Positions 51,325-59,294 of a DNA stretch of 64,000 nt are shown here, in pieces. The stretch spans positions 62,001 through 126,000 of the forward strand of contig NZ_JACHIG010000009.1 in assembly GCF_014203095.1 (NCBI RefSeq). The letters are read 5' to 3'. The position numbers were made by a program, and so were the translations under genes. This DNA comes from Prosthecobacter vanneervenii (GTDB taxonomy: Bacteria; Verrucomicrobiota; Verrucomicrobiia; Verrucomicrobiales; Verrucomicrobiaceae). How positions within the stretch are numbered: the first letter of the stretch is position 1; the number at the start of each line of letters is the position of its first letter. Below the pieces are notes generated by a model that did not search any database, had not been told where the DNA came from, and saw nothing but the letters and a program-made list of their open reading frames with translations.

Positions 51325-52341
51325 TCAGCGCAGCAGGCCTAGCAGTTCGCGCATGCGCAGCTCGATATTGAGCAGACTGGCCTGCACACCTGCCAGCCAT
51401 TCCATGTCCGCACCTTGCGGATGCTGCTGCACCAGTTTGTCCGTGGCATTGAGAGCTGCGGCAAAAAGGGGAAGACTTTGCTCCAGATCAACCACAAGAA
51501 ACTGCCACTGGTCTTTTTCCACTTCGGCAAACTGACACAGCACATGGATCAAATGCGCCGCCAGATCAGCCACAGTGGAGAGCAGCCGCAGCACCGCAGG
51601 TCTGGTTCGCACCTCCTCATTAAAGACCAGCAGGCTCTGAAAGCGCCGCAGCTCCTTGGCCAGAGCCGCAGAACGTGTGACGGGGTCCATGCTTTTGCTC
51701 TGAGGCTTGGCCGGTAGGTTGTGCGGCGGCTGGATGGCAGAATCATTTTTGACAGCGCCGAAGGGATCTGAGCCGGGCTTGGTGGGCTGGAAAGGATCAT
51801 CAAAACCAGGGCTGTGGAGCGCGTCTGCTGGTTTGGCGTTGCGGCCGGAGCCGAGGAGAAAATGCTTCCGCCGGGCACGATTTTGGCGCAGCAGAGAGGC
51901 TTCCTCCTCCTTGGTAAGCTGCCAGCGGGGCGGGGAGACTCGCAGTTGCAGGTGCCAGGACTGGATGAGGATGCGCTGATGCTCGTGATTGAACCACTCA
52001 AAGAAGAGCAGATTTTTCAGCCCGGGAGGATCTGGCAGCGAGGGCCCTGAGCCAGACTGTGATTTACGTCGTGGCAGCTTGGCCACACGGTAGGAGGCGG
52101 TCATCAGCCCGCTGTAGCCATGCTGCAGGGTGGAGATGGAGCCAACCAGGCTCTCATTGGCATCTGGCAGTGGATTATGGAAATCCACACGGCAACCCGC
52201 GATGTCCCGCAAAAAATTGCCCACAAGTTCGACACGAATGGACTGATTTTGCCCTGCAAGATGCAACACACCTGTCACCAAGCCGGGTACTTCATTGGAG
52301 AGGTACCCACCCAGGACGGAGGATTCGAGGCAAATAATCAT
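51325..52341 (-). CDS. uncharacterised protein, copy B of a family found twice in this window
   Basis: 338 residues from the ATG at 52341. The N-terminal half matches the product of 42827-44044: LVGNFLRDIAGCRVDFHNPL against WRDVAGCKVTFINPTP, and NLLFFEWFNHEHQRILI against NALYFEWFSEENGRVF, in the same order and spacing. The centre is a disordered, Pro/Ser-rich linker, not acidic as in copy A. The C-terminal ~110 residues are helical (SLLVFNEEVRTRPAVLRLLS, LIHVLCQFAEVEKDQWQFL). No signal peptide. Function unknown. It is divergent from the GYF-domain gene. Confidence 0.75.
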   Translation of the reverse strand: MIICLESSVLGGYLSNEVPGLVTGVLHLAGQNQSIRVELVGNFLRDIAGCRVDFHNPLPDANESLVGSISTLQHGYSGLMTASYRVAKLPRRKSQSGSGPSLPDPPGLKNLLFFEWFNHEHQRILIQSWHLQLRVSPPRWQLTKEEEASLLRQNRARRKHFLLGSGRNAKPADALHSPGFDDPFQPTKPGSDPFGAVKNDSAIQPPHNLPAKPQSKSMDPVTRSAALAKELRRFQSLLVFNEEVRTRPAVLRLLSTVADLAAHLIHVLCQFAEVEKDQWQFLVVDLEQSLPLFAAALNATDKLVQQHPQGADMEWLAGVQASLLNIELRMRELLGLLR

Positions 52342-52534
52342 TAATACTCATACAAACTAGAGCCCACTATGAGGAGCCGCAAGCGGACATGATTTGATGA
52401 AATCAAAAAATCCCCCCTCCAAGAAGCGGCCTCCACATATTGTGGAACTGTGGCAAGATTGCTGCTTGTTCCACATGGTGAGTGATGTTACGGCCCCTCC
52501 CCCCCCAAAACCTAAAACCAATACAAAGCACACC
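52342..52534. other. intergenic leader of the GYF-domain gene with an imperfect hairpin
   Basis: 193 bases. A long imperfect inverted repeat is present: TGTGGAAC (52441-52448) pairs with GTTCCACA (52468-52475), with an inner CAAG/CTTG pairing. A second short palindrome CCACATATTGTGG overlaps the left side. It is not followed by a T run, so it may be an operator or leader structure rather than a terminator. The frame of the next gene is open across it, but no ribosome site supports an earlier start. Confidence 0.4.
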
Positions 52535-52789
52535 ATGAAAGACCTTGTCTATCTCAGCCGCTCCTTCGTCGAATTTGGCCCCTTCTCCAAGAAGGAAATC
52601 CTTGATTTCCAAAAGCGTGGAATCCTGGCCGAGTCCGACTACCTCCGCGATGAAGGCAGCGACAGCTGGGTGCACTATCAGGAGTGGCTGACCGTCGTCC
52701 CGATGCCCGCGCCGAAGCTGGTGAAAAAGCCGGCCGTCAAAGAGCCCGCAGCCAAGGCACCGGCCAAGAAGGCCAAGAAGGCCGCCTGA
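52535..52789 (+). CDS. small GYF_2-domain protein with basic tail
   Basis: 84 residues from the ATG at 52535. The sequence YLSRSFVEFGPFSKKEILDF, QKRGILAESDYLRDEGSDSW is the GYF_2 (DUF4339) fold: an FGPF segment, a helix and a closing W, normally binding proline-rich peptides. The last ~25 residues are Lys/Ala/Pro (KKPAVKEPAAKAPAKKAKKA), like histone-tail or DNA-binding tails. Possibly a partner of a Pro-rich protein such as the kinase linker or the neighbour at 50705; that is inference. Confidence 0.72.
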   Translation: MKDLVYLSRSFVEFGPFSKKEILDFQKRGILAESDYLRDEGSDSWVHYQEWLTVVPMPAPKLVKKPAVKEPAAKAPAKKAKKAA

Positions 52790-52876
52790 TCACCGCCCTA
52801 AGGCGGCTTGCGCTTTTTGTTCTTTTCTTCCCCGCGATGCGCGGCCAGCCTCCGTGCTGGACGCGCATCTTTGTTC

Positions 52877-54139
52877 ATGCGAATAGGCCGCGTGAATGAA
52901 GCGGACGCCATCACCACCAGCCGGACCCTGCGCAACGAACTGTGGCGCTCCATCCCCTCTGGCGTCATCGATACCCTGACCGCCACCTTCGGCATGCTGA
53001 TCGCCGTGCGGGTGTTTCACATGGGAGATGTGGGCAAGTCCGTCTTTCTCAGTGCCACGAGCGGCGGCATGGTGGCCAGCTTGTTTGTCGTCCCCCTGCT
53101 GCTGCGCGCCAGGAGCACCATCGCGCACACGGCGGCCAAGGTTCAGATCCTCGGCGGAGCTTGCATGGCGGTTTCAGCAGCCTTTCCGCAGAATGCCTTT
53201 CTCTACATTGGCGGCCTCAGCCTGGGCCTTTTCTGCTTCACGATGCAAATCCCGCTGCTGACGCAGATCTACCGCATCAACTACCCGGCTGCCAGACGAG
53301 GCAAACTCTACGCGGTCACCGGAGTCACGCGTGCGGCTGCGGCCATGTGCTTTGGCTTTGTCGGAGGCAAGCTGCTGGGATGGCACCTCGGAAACTACAC
53401 CTGGCTTCTCTGGGCTTTTGCGGCCAGTGGCTTCATCTCCGGTTTCTGGACCTATGGCCTGCCCGTCACCCAGTGGGAGGCCCCGGAAAACTCCAGCACC
53501 AGCCTGTGGAGCTCCATGCGCTGGGTGCGGGAGGATGAAGATTTCCGCACTCTGCTTATCTCATGGATGATCATGGGCATCGGAAACCTCGCCGCGGCCT
53601 GCCTTTTCGTCGAGTATCTGGCGAACCCGAGCCATGGCATCAATCTGAGCGAGTTTGACGTCGCGTGGATCACAGGTGTGGTGCCGGTGCTGGCGCGTGT
53701 CATTTTCTCCTACCCCTGGGGGCTGGTGTATGACCACTTTCACCTCTTCACCGTGCGTGCCGTGCTGAATGTCTTCTTTGCCGCCGGCATCCTGTGTTTT
53801 TACCTGGGACACAACCTCTTCTGGTGGACTCTGGGCATGGGACTGTGGGGCATGGCCAATGCGGGAGGCAATGTCACCTGGGCGCTGTGGGTTACCAAGC
53901 TGGCCTCGAAGCACGCCGTGGCAGAGTACATGAGCGTGCACACCTTTCTCACTGGCGTGCGCGGCCTCATTGCCCCTTCCCTGGCTTTTGGGATGATCAA
54001 GTTTATGTCCTTCGACATGTTTGCGATTATCTGCGGCCTGTCGATTCTCTCTGCCAGCGGCTTCATTGGGGTGCGCGCCCGCACCAGCTCCGAATCCGCC
54101 GAGCGCCTCCGCCCCGGAGCACGCCAGGAACGCCTATGA
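52877..54139 (+). CDS. MFS-type transporter
   Basis: 420 residues from the ATG at 52877; a start at 52808 is possible but adds a basic leader without ribosome site. About twelve hydrophobic segments are visible, for example LYIGGLSLGLFCFTMQIPLL, LLWAFAASGFISGFWTYGL, LLISWMIMGIGNLAAACLF and FFAAGILCFYLGHNLFWWTL, with a charged mid-loop (SSMRWVREDEDF). Substrate unknown. Its stop overlaps the start of the next gene (ATGA), so transport and amidase are translationally coupled. Confidence 0.82.
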   Translation: MRIGRVNEADAITTSRTLRNELWRSIPSGVIDTLTATFGMLIAVRVFHMGDVGKSVFLSATSGGMVASLFVVPLLLRARSTIAHTAAKVQILGGACMAVSAAFPQNAFLYIGGLSLGLFCFTMQIPLLTQIYRINYPAARRGKLYAVTGVTRAAAAMCFGFVGGKLLGWHLGNYTWLLWAFAASGFISGFWTYGLPVTQWEAPENSSTSLWSSMRWVREDEDFRTLLISWMIMGIGNLAAACLFVEYLANPSHGINLSEFDVAWITGVVPVLARVIFSYPWGLVYDHFHLFTVRAVLNVFFAAGILCFYLGHNLFWWTLGMGLWGMANAGGNVTWALWVTKLASKHAVAEYMSVHTFLTGVRGLIAPSLAFGMIKFMSFDMFAIICGLSILSASGFIGVRARTSSESAERLRPGARQERL

Positions 54140-54906
54140 AAACTTTCCTCGTCCAACTCGATCCCGTCTGGGAAAACCGCCCTGCTAATCATGACAAGGC
54201 ACGCAGGCTGATTGCCAGCGCCAATCCAGAGCCAGGATCTTTAATCATCCTGCCAGAGACCTTTTCCACCGGCTTCAGCATGAACGTGGCGGTGACGGCT
54301 GAACCCGAAAACGGTCCCACTGAGCATTTGCTGCGAGAGTTGGCAGAGCAATACCAATGCTGTGTGATCGGCGGCGTCGTGACCCAGGCCGGCAATGGGC
54401 GTGGCATGAACCAGGCCGTGGCCATCTCCCCGGACGGAAGCATCCTGGCCCGCTACACCAAGAATTATCCCTTCACCTTTGGCGGTGAAGCTGAGGTCCA
54501 CGAGGCAGGCATAGGCGGCAGCCTCTTTGAATGGCAGGGGCTAAGCATCGCTCCGATGATTTGCTATGACCTGCGCTTTCCGGAACTCGCACGCAAGGCC
54601 GTGCGTAGTGGGGCAGAGGTGCTGATCTACATCGCTGCCTGGCCTGTGAAACGCATCCAGCACTGGATCACGCTGCTGCAGGCACGGGCGATCGAAAATC
54701 AAGCCTATGTCATCGGTGTGAACCGCTGCGGCACTGATCCCCAGTTCACCTACACAGGTCGCAGCCTTGTCGTGGACCCGCACGGCATCATCATTGCCGA
54801 TGCCGCTGAGCAAGAGCGCGTCATCTGCGCAGAGCTCGATACCGCCATCGTGCGCGACTGGCGGGCACAATTTCCAGCGCTCAAGGATGCGGACATTTTG
54901 CGCTGA
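54136..54906 (+). CDS. nitrilase-superfamily amidohydrolase (omega-amidase/YafV type)
   Basis: 256 residues from the ATG that overlaps the upstream stop. The catalytic Glu-Lys-Cys triad is visible: Glu41 in IILPETFSTGFSMN, Lys near 112 in RYTKNYPFTFGGE, and Cys near 146 in PMICYDLRFPELAR. WVIGVNRCGTDP-like and GRSLVVDPHG segments follow. The ICYDLRFPE form matches omega-amidases that hydrolyse alpha-ketoglutaramate or similar. Coupling to the transporter suggests uptake of its substrate or export of its product. Convergent with gmk. Confidence 0.88.
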   Translation: MKTFLVQLDPVWENRPANHDKARRLIASANPEPGSLIILPETFSTGFSMNVAVTAEPENGPTEHLLRELAEQYQCCVIGGVVTQAGNGRGMNQAVAISPDGSILARYTKNYPFTFGGEAEVHEAGIGGSLFEWQGLSIAPMICYDLRFPELARKAVRSGAEVLIYIAAWPVKRIQHWITLLQARAIENQAYVIGVNRCGTDPQFTYTGRSLVVDPHGIIIADAAEQERVICAELDTAIVRDWRAQFPALKDADILR

Positions 54907-55509
54907 TCACCAGAGGCTGGTGCGCATGCGCCCGGCTTCCAGGATGGCATCAAACCGCCGCGCATCGTCCTCCCGCGTGCCACTGACGAGCACGTAGCCG
55001 TATTTCCGCCAGTGCTCCATCTCCGCCGCCGCATTCTGCATACGCAGTTCAAAAGCGGCGGCATCCTCCGTGGCACGGCCGGAGAGGCGGTTTCTAAGCT
55101 CGTCCAAACTCGGCGGCATGACAAAGATCTCCAGCAGGCAGCGCTTCACCAGATCGTCCTCGCAGGCGCGCACTTGCATGGCCCCCTGGACGTCGATGTC
55201 CATGATGACGTCCACTCCGCGCTGGAGGTTTTCATACACGTAGCTTTTCAGCGTGCCGTAGAGGCGGCCATGAACACGGGCATATTCAAAGAGCTCGCCA
55301 CGCTCCACGCGCGCAAGGAAGTCCTCCTCGGTCAGGAAAAAGTAGTCTTTGCCGTCCACCTCACCCGGACGAGGGGCTCGTGTGGTGCAGGAGACAGAAA
55401 AAACGGCCTCGCCGCGGTCACACACCTTGCGCGCCAGCGTGGTCTTGCCGGTGCCGGAAGGGCCGGAAACGACGATAAGCTGGCCCAGGCGCTGTTTTGA
55501 AAAATCCAT
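54907..55509 (-). CDS. gmk: guanylate kinase
   Basis: 200 residues from the ATG at 55509; the frame is open 15 codons further but without a ribosome site. The P-loop VVSGPSGTGKTTLAR, the GMP-binding SVSCTTRAPRPGEVDGKDYF, EYARVHGRLYGTLK and VDVIMDIDVQGAMQVR segments, and LSGRATEDAAAFELRM define the family. It phosphorylates GMP to GDP. The stop abuts that of the nitrilase gene. Cytoplasmic. Confidence 0.95.
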   Translation of the reverse strand: MDFSKQRLGQLIVVSGPSGTGKTTLARKVCDRGEAVFSVSCTTRAPRPGEVDGKDYFFLTEEDFLARVERGELFEYARVHGRLYGTLKSYVYENLQRGVDVIMDIDVQGAMQVRACEDDLVKRCLLEIFVMPPSLDELRNRLSGRATEDAAAFELRMQNAAAEMEHWRKYGYVLVSGTREDDARRFDAILEAGRMRTSLW

Positions 55510-55599
55510 GCTGCCGAATACCCACGCCGACGGCAAGTGCAAGAGACTTGGCAAACGGACAGTACTGTTCCACCCTAGAGCCCCACCTTCCTATCAACC

Positions 55600-56949
55600 A
55601 TGCAAACTGCAGCTTCTCGTCGTCAGTTCTTCAAGGTCGCCGCCGCCTCGGCAGCAGCCCCCTTCATCCTCCCCTCTCACGTTTGGAGCGCAGAAACCGC
55701 TCCCAGCGAACGCCTCACGCTGGGCTTTATCGGCATGGGCAAAATGAACAGCGGCCACCTCGGCAACTTCCTGGGCCGCAAGGAGGTCCAGATCGTGGCC
55801 GTCTGCGATGTGGACACCAACCGTCGCGAACATGCCAAAAAAACGGTCGAAGAACGCTATGCCAAGGACAAGGCCGCCAATTATAAAGGCTGCGAGGCGT
55901 ATGGCGACTTCCGCAAGCTGCTGGAGCGCAAGGACATCGACGCGGTGGTGATCGCCACACCGGACCACTGGCATGCCTTCATCGCGATTGCGGCGTTAAA
56001 AGCAGGAAAAGACGTGTACTGCGAAAAGCCGCTCACCCACAACATCCACGAGGCGCTTACCCTGATCGATGCCGTGCGCAGCAACAAACGCATCCTTCAG
56101 ACCGGCTCCCAGCAGCGCTCCAGCAAGGAATTCCGTGTGGCAGCAGAACTCATTCGCAACGGTATCATCGGCAAGATCGACCGTGTTGAAACCGCATTCG
56201 GCGCCCCTGCCAAGCCCAATGCCAATCCTGAGGAGCCCATGGAGCCCGGCCTCGACTGGGACATGTGGTGCGGCCCGGCCCCACTGGTGCCCTACAGCAG
56301 CATTCTCAGCCCGCGTGGCGTGCACAACCACTTCCCTGCCTGGCGCATGACCCGCGAGTTTGGCGGCGGCATGATCACCGACTGGGGTGCCCACCACATC
56401 GACATCGCCCAATGGGGCCTGGGGGAAGATGAGCACGGTCCGGTCGAAATCATCGCACCGGAAAAATTCGCAGACGCCAACGACGGCGCCAAGCTCATCT
56501 ACGCCAGCGGCATTCCGCTTCTGCACAATGGCAAGGGCCGCGGCGTCTCCTTCTACGGCGCCAACGGCGAAGTGCATGTGAACCGTGGCAAGTTCGAACT
56601 CGTACTCGGTGGCAAAACCATCCACAAGTTCTGGGACAAGGAAACCGACAAAGGCACTTCCTTGGACCGCGAAGTCATCATGACCGAGCGCGAATACCTG
56701 GCTGATGCCAAGGTGAAGCTCTACAACTCCAAGAACCACCACGAAGACTGGCTCAACTCCATCAAGACCCGCGAGAAGCCGATCTGCGATGTGGCCATCG
56801 GCGCCAGCACGGCCATCTCCTGCCATCTGATGAGCCAGGCCTACTACCACGGCGGCTCCATGAAGTGGGATCCAGTGAAGCACGAATACACCAGCGGTGG
56901 CGACGCCAAGTGGCTGACCCGCGACTACCGCGCTGGCTGGGTGGTCTAG
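55600..56949 (+). CDS. TAT-exported Gfo/Idh/MocA family oxidoreductase
   Basis: 449 residues. The leader SRRQFFKVAAASAAAPFIL has the twin-arginine motif (Arg7-Arg8). NAD(P)-binding Rossmann fold LGFIGMGKMNSGHLGNFLGR, then AVCDVDTNRR and VVIATPDHWHAFIAIAALKA, with the catalytic EKP (YCEKPLTHN) and a GGGMITDWGAHHIDIAQWGL segment. TAT-exported members oxidise sugars at C3 in the periplasm for cleavage by DUF1080 hydrolases, one of which is at 25180. A terminator follows. Confidence 0.92.
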   Translation: MQTAASRRQFFKVAAASAAAPFILPSHVWSAETAPSERLTLGFIGMGKMNSGHLGNFLGRKEVQIVAVCDVDTNRREHAKKTVEERYAKDKAANYKGCEAYGDFRKLLERKDIDAVVIATPDHWHAFIAIAALKAGKDVYCEKPLTHNIHEALTLIDAVRSNKRILQTGSQQRSSKEFRVAAELIRNGIIGKIDRVETAFGAPAKPNANPEEPMEPGLDWDMWCGPAPLVPYSSILSPRGVHNHFPAWRMTREFGGGMITDWGAHHIDIAQWGLGEDEHGPVEIIAPEKFADANDGAKLIYASGIPLLHNGKGRGVSFYGANGEVHVNRGKFELVLGGKTIHKFWDKETDKGTSLDREVIMTEREYLADAKVKLYNSKNHHEDWLNSIKTREKPICDVAIGASTAISCHLMSQAYYHGGSMKWDPVKHEYTSGGDAKWLTRDYRAGWVV

Positions 56950-56974
56950 TCTGTGACCGGAATCTGTCTCCAGG

Positions 56975-57002
56975 GGCGGCCTCGAAAGAGGCCGCCTTTT
57001 TT
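56975..57002 (+). terminator. rho-independent terminator of the Gfo/Idh/MocA gene
   Basis: A perfect 9-bp stem GGCGGCCTC/GAGGCCGCC (56975-56983 with 56988-56996) around a GAAA tetraloop, followed by six T residues. Confidence 0.92.
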
Positions 57003-58272
57003 ATTTAGACTCCTCACGCTTCACCACGCTGGTGCCATCGCGCACGGTGTCTGGTGGATGCATCAGCACTTCATCGCCTTTTTTGAGGCCTCCGAGCACC
57101 TGGGTCAGCTTGCCATCCGTGCGTCCGGCCTTGATCACCACCGCTCTGGCTTTGCCAGCGTCATAAACGAATGTCTTCCAGTCACTACCCTCGCGGAAGA
57201 GCGCTCCCGCAGGCACCAGCAGTGTGTCATCACTGTGCCAGACGGCGACGCGCACTTCCACACGATAGCGATCTCCCAGGGACTTCAGGGCAGGTGTCTG
57301 CTCGGTAAAATCGCTCAAAACGAGCACGCGTTGCTCCTCCACACCTAATGCGGAGACTTTGGTGAAAGCCGCGGGCTCCACGCGACGCACGCGGGCCTTG
57401 GCAGGCTCTTCGCCCCCCCATTGATCGACAGTGACAAGCGCACCCGGCTTGATCGTCACCGCATCACGGGAAAGAATCTCAGCCTCAATCTCCAGATCCG
57501 TTGGATCGCCGATTTCAAGAATCGGAGTGCCCGGCGTCACCACCGTGGCGCTTTCCTGCTGCACCCGCAGCACCACACCGCTGACAGGTGCCCGGACATC
57601 GATCACTGCGCCTCCGGCTCCAGGTTTGTCGATCTGCTCCAGTGCTGCCTTGGCCTGAGCCAGTTCGAAATCGGCCACCTGCATGGCAAACTCCGTGGAG
57701 CGGACCTCCCGCGTCTTCATCTCAGCCTCGCGCTGAAAGGTATCGCGGTCGGTGTCGCTGATGGTGCCTTTGTCGGTGTTGTTTTTGACGCGGTCCCAGT
57801 TGGCCTGGGCGTATTTCAGCGCGGTACGGGACATCTCCACATCTTCATTGGCACGGCTGCGTGTGGCCATGGCGGCGTCCACACGTGCCTGGGCCTGGGT
57901 GCGGGCGCGGGCATCCAATAGCGGAGAAAGAGCCGGCTCGATACGTGTGAGCACCGTCTCGCCTGCTTTAACGACATCCCCCGGCTTCAGCGTCACCCGC
58001 TGCATGCTGCCAGCCACCGGCGCGGCGATGACGTGGCGGTTGCGGATGCGGGTCTTGCCCTCTTCGGACACATAAACCGTCAGCGGCCCCTGGTGCACGA
58101 CACCCGTCTCCACCTCCACTGGTCTCGGCTGCAGGGCATAAACGATCACGAGGACGAGCGCTGCCAGAGCAGACCAGAACAACAGCTTGCGAAACAAGCC
58201 GCGCCTCGTGACTGGCGCTTTGGCTTCCCAGGGAGGAACGGTTGATGATGGAGAAACGGGGGCTTCAGGCAT
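57001..58272 (-). CDS. HlyD-family efflux periplasmic adaptor protein
   Basis: 423 residues from the ATG at 58272. One membrane anchor (LLFWSALAALVLVIVYAL) is followed by a lipoyl-like hairpin (RHVIAAPVAGSMQRVTLKPG, DVVKAGETVLTRI), a coiled coil (~100-220, e.g. ARTQAQARVDAAMATRSRAN), the second lipoyl half (VRAPVSGVVLRVQQESATVV) and a beta barrel (DGKLTQVLGGLKKGDEVLMH). Such adaptors link an inner-membrane exporter to the outer membrane. No ABC or RND pump gene is next to it in the window, so the partner must be elsewhere. Confidence 0.88.
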   Translation of the reverse strand: MPEAPVSPSSTVPPWEAKAPVTRRGLFRKLLFWSALAALVLVIVYALQPRPVEVETGVVHQGPLTVYVSEEGKTRIRNRHVIAAPVAGSMQRVTLKPGDVVKAGETVLTRIEPALSPLLDARARTQAQARVDAAMATRSRANEDVEMSRTALKYAQANWDRVKNNTDKGTISDTDRDTFQREAEMKTREVRSTEFAMQVADFELAQAKAALEQIDKPGAGGAVIDVRAPVSGVVLRVQQESATVVTPGTPILEIGDPTDLEIEAEILSRDAVTIKPGALVTVDQWGGEEPAKARVRRVEPAAFTKVSALGVEEQRVLVLSDFTEQTPALKSLGDRYRVEVRVAVWHSDDTLLVPAGALFREGSDWKTFVYDAGKARAVVIKAGRTDGKLTQVLGGLKKGDEVLMHPPDTVRDGTSVVKREESK

Positions 58273-58411
58273 GGCGTGACTCCATTATGCGCCAAGTTCG
58301 TGCGGCGACAGGTGATTTTTGCTTGTTGCTTTCAGCGTACTCTGTTCAGAATCTGCCCCGCGCAGCAGAGATCTGCACACAGCGAATCACCCAACCGAGA
58401 ACACCACTCCT

Positions 58412-59215
58412 ATGCCCCACGTCGAAACCAACGGAATCAAGATGTTTTATCAGGAACGCGGCAGCGGCGAACCGCTCGTCTGCATCATGGGAGTGACCGC
58501 TCCCGGTGGTGTGTGGGACGCACACGCGCAGGCATGGGAAAAGCACTTCCGCTGTATTCTGGGAGACAACCGCGGTGTGGGCGAAACCGACAAACCCGCC
58601 GGTCCTTACACCACTGCCATGATGGCTGACGACTACGCCGGACTCATGGACAAACTGGGCATCAAGCAGGCCCGCGTGGTGGGCTGCTCCCTGGGCTCTG
58701 TGATCGCCCAGCAGCTGGCGCTGCGCCACCCGGAGAAGGTGAAGAGCATGATCCTCATGTGCACCTGGGCGCGGCAGGACCGCTTCGGCCTCTACACCTG
58801 GCAGCACCTCATCAAGGCCAAGGCCAGCATGCGTCCGGAGGACTTCATGCAGTGGATCCAGATGCTCATCTTCACCAAGCCCTGGTTCGACAACGACGAC
58901 TGCTGGAACAACATGCAGCAGGGCCTGAAGGATGCCGCCATCAACCCCGCCCCGCAGCCGGTGCACGCCACCGAGGCACAAAGCGCCGCCGCCATGACGC
59001 ACAACACGCTCAATGAACTCAAGAACGTCAAATGCCCCACGCTGGTGATCGGCGGCAAGAACGACACCTTCACCCCCCGCTGGATGAGCGAGGAAGTGGC
59101 CGCCGCCATCCCGGGAGCAGACCTGCATCTCTATGACAATGCCGGCCATGCCTTCCACTGGGAGTGCCTGGGCGACTTCAATCCACGCACCACAGAATGG
59201 CTGCTGAAGCATTGA
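58412..59215 (+). CDS. alpha/beta hydrolase (lipase/esterase or lactonase type)
   Basis: 267 residues from the ATG at 58412. Nucleophile in GCSLGSVIAQQLAL (GxSxG), Asp in IGGKNDTFTPRWM and His in YDNAGHAFHWE. The YQERGSGEPLVCIMGVTAPG opening and GDNRGVGETDKPAGPY match the 3-oxoadipate enol-lactonase/haloperoxidase-like branch. No pathway gene is adjacent. Cytoplasmic. Confidence 0.9.
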   Translation: MPHVETNGIKMFYQERGSGEPLVCIMGVTAPGGVWDAHAQAWEKHFRCILGDNRGVGETDKPAGPYTTAMMADDYAGLMDKLGIKQARVVGCSLGSVIAQQLALRHPEKVKSMILMCTWARQDRFGLYTWQHLIKAKASMRPEDFMQWIQMLIFTKPWFDNDDCWNNMQQGLKDAAINPAPQPVHATEAQSAAAMTHNTLNELKNVKCPTLVIGGKNDTFTPRWMSEEVAAAIPGADLHLYDNAGHAFHWECLGDFNPRTTEWLLKH

Positions 59216-59249
59216 TCTGACCTTGTCACGACGCGCTCTGCGTCCATCG

Positions 59250-59294
59250 AAACAGGCATGTGGCCGCAAGGCTGCGTGCCTGTTTTATTTTTTG
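59250..59294 (+). terminator. terminator-like stem loop between convergent genes
   Basis: AAACAGGCA (59250-59258) pairs with TGCCTGTTT (59277-59285) around an 18-base loop, followed by T-rich TATTTTTT. It ends the hydrolase gene on the plus strand, and its symmetric A/T flanks could also serve the minus-strand kinase gene that stops at 59285. Confidence 0.7.
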
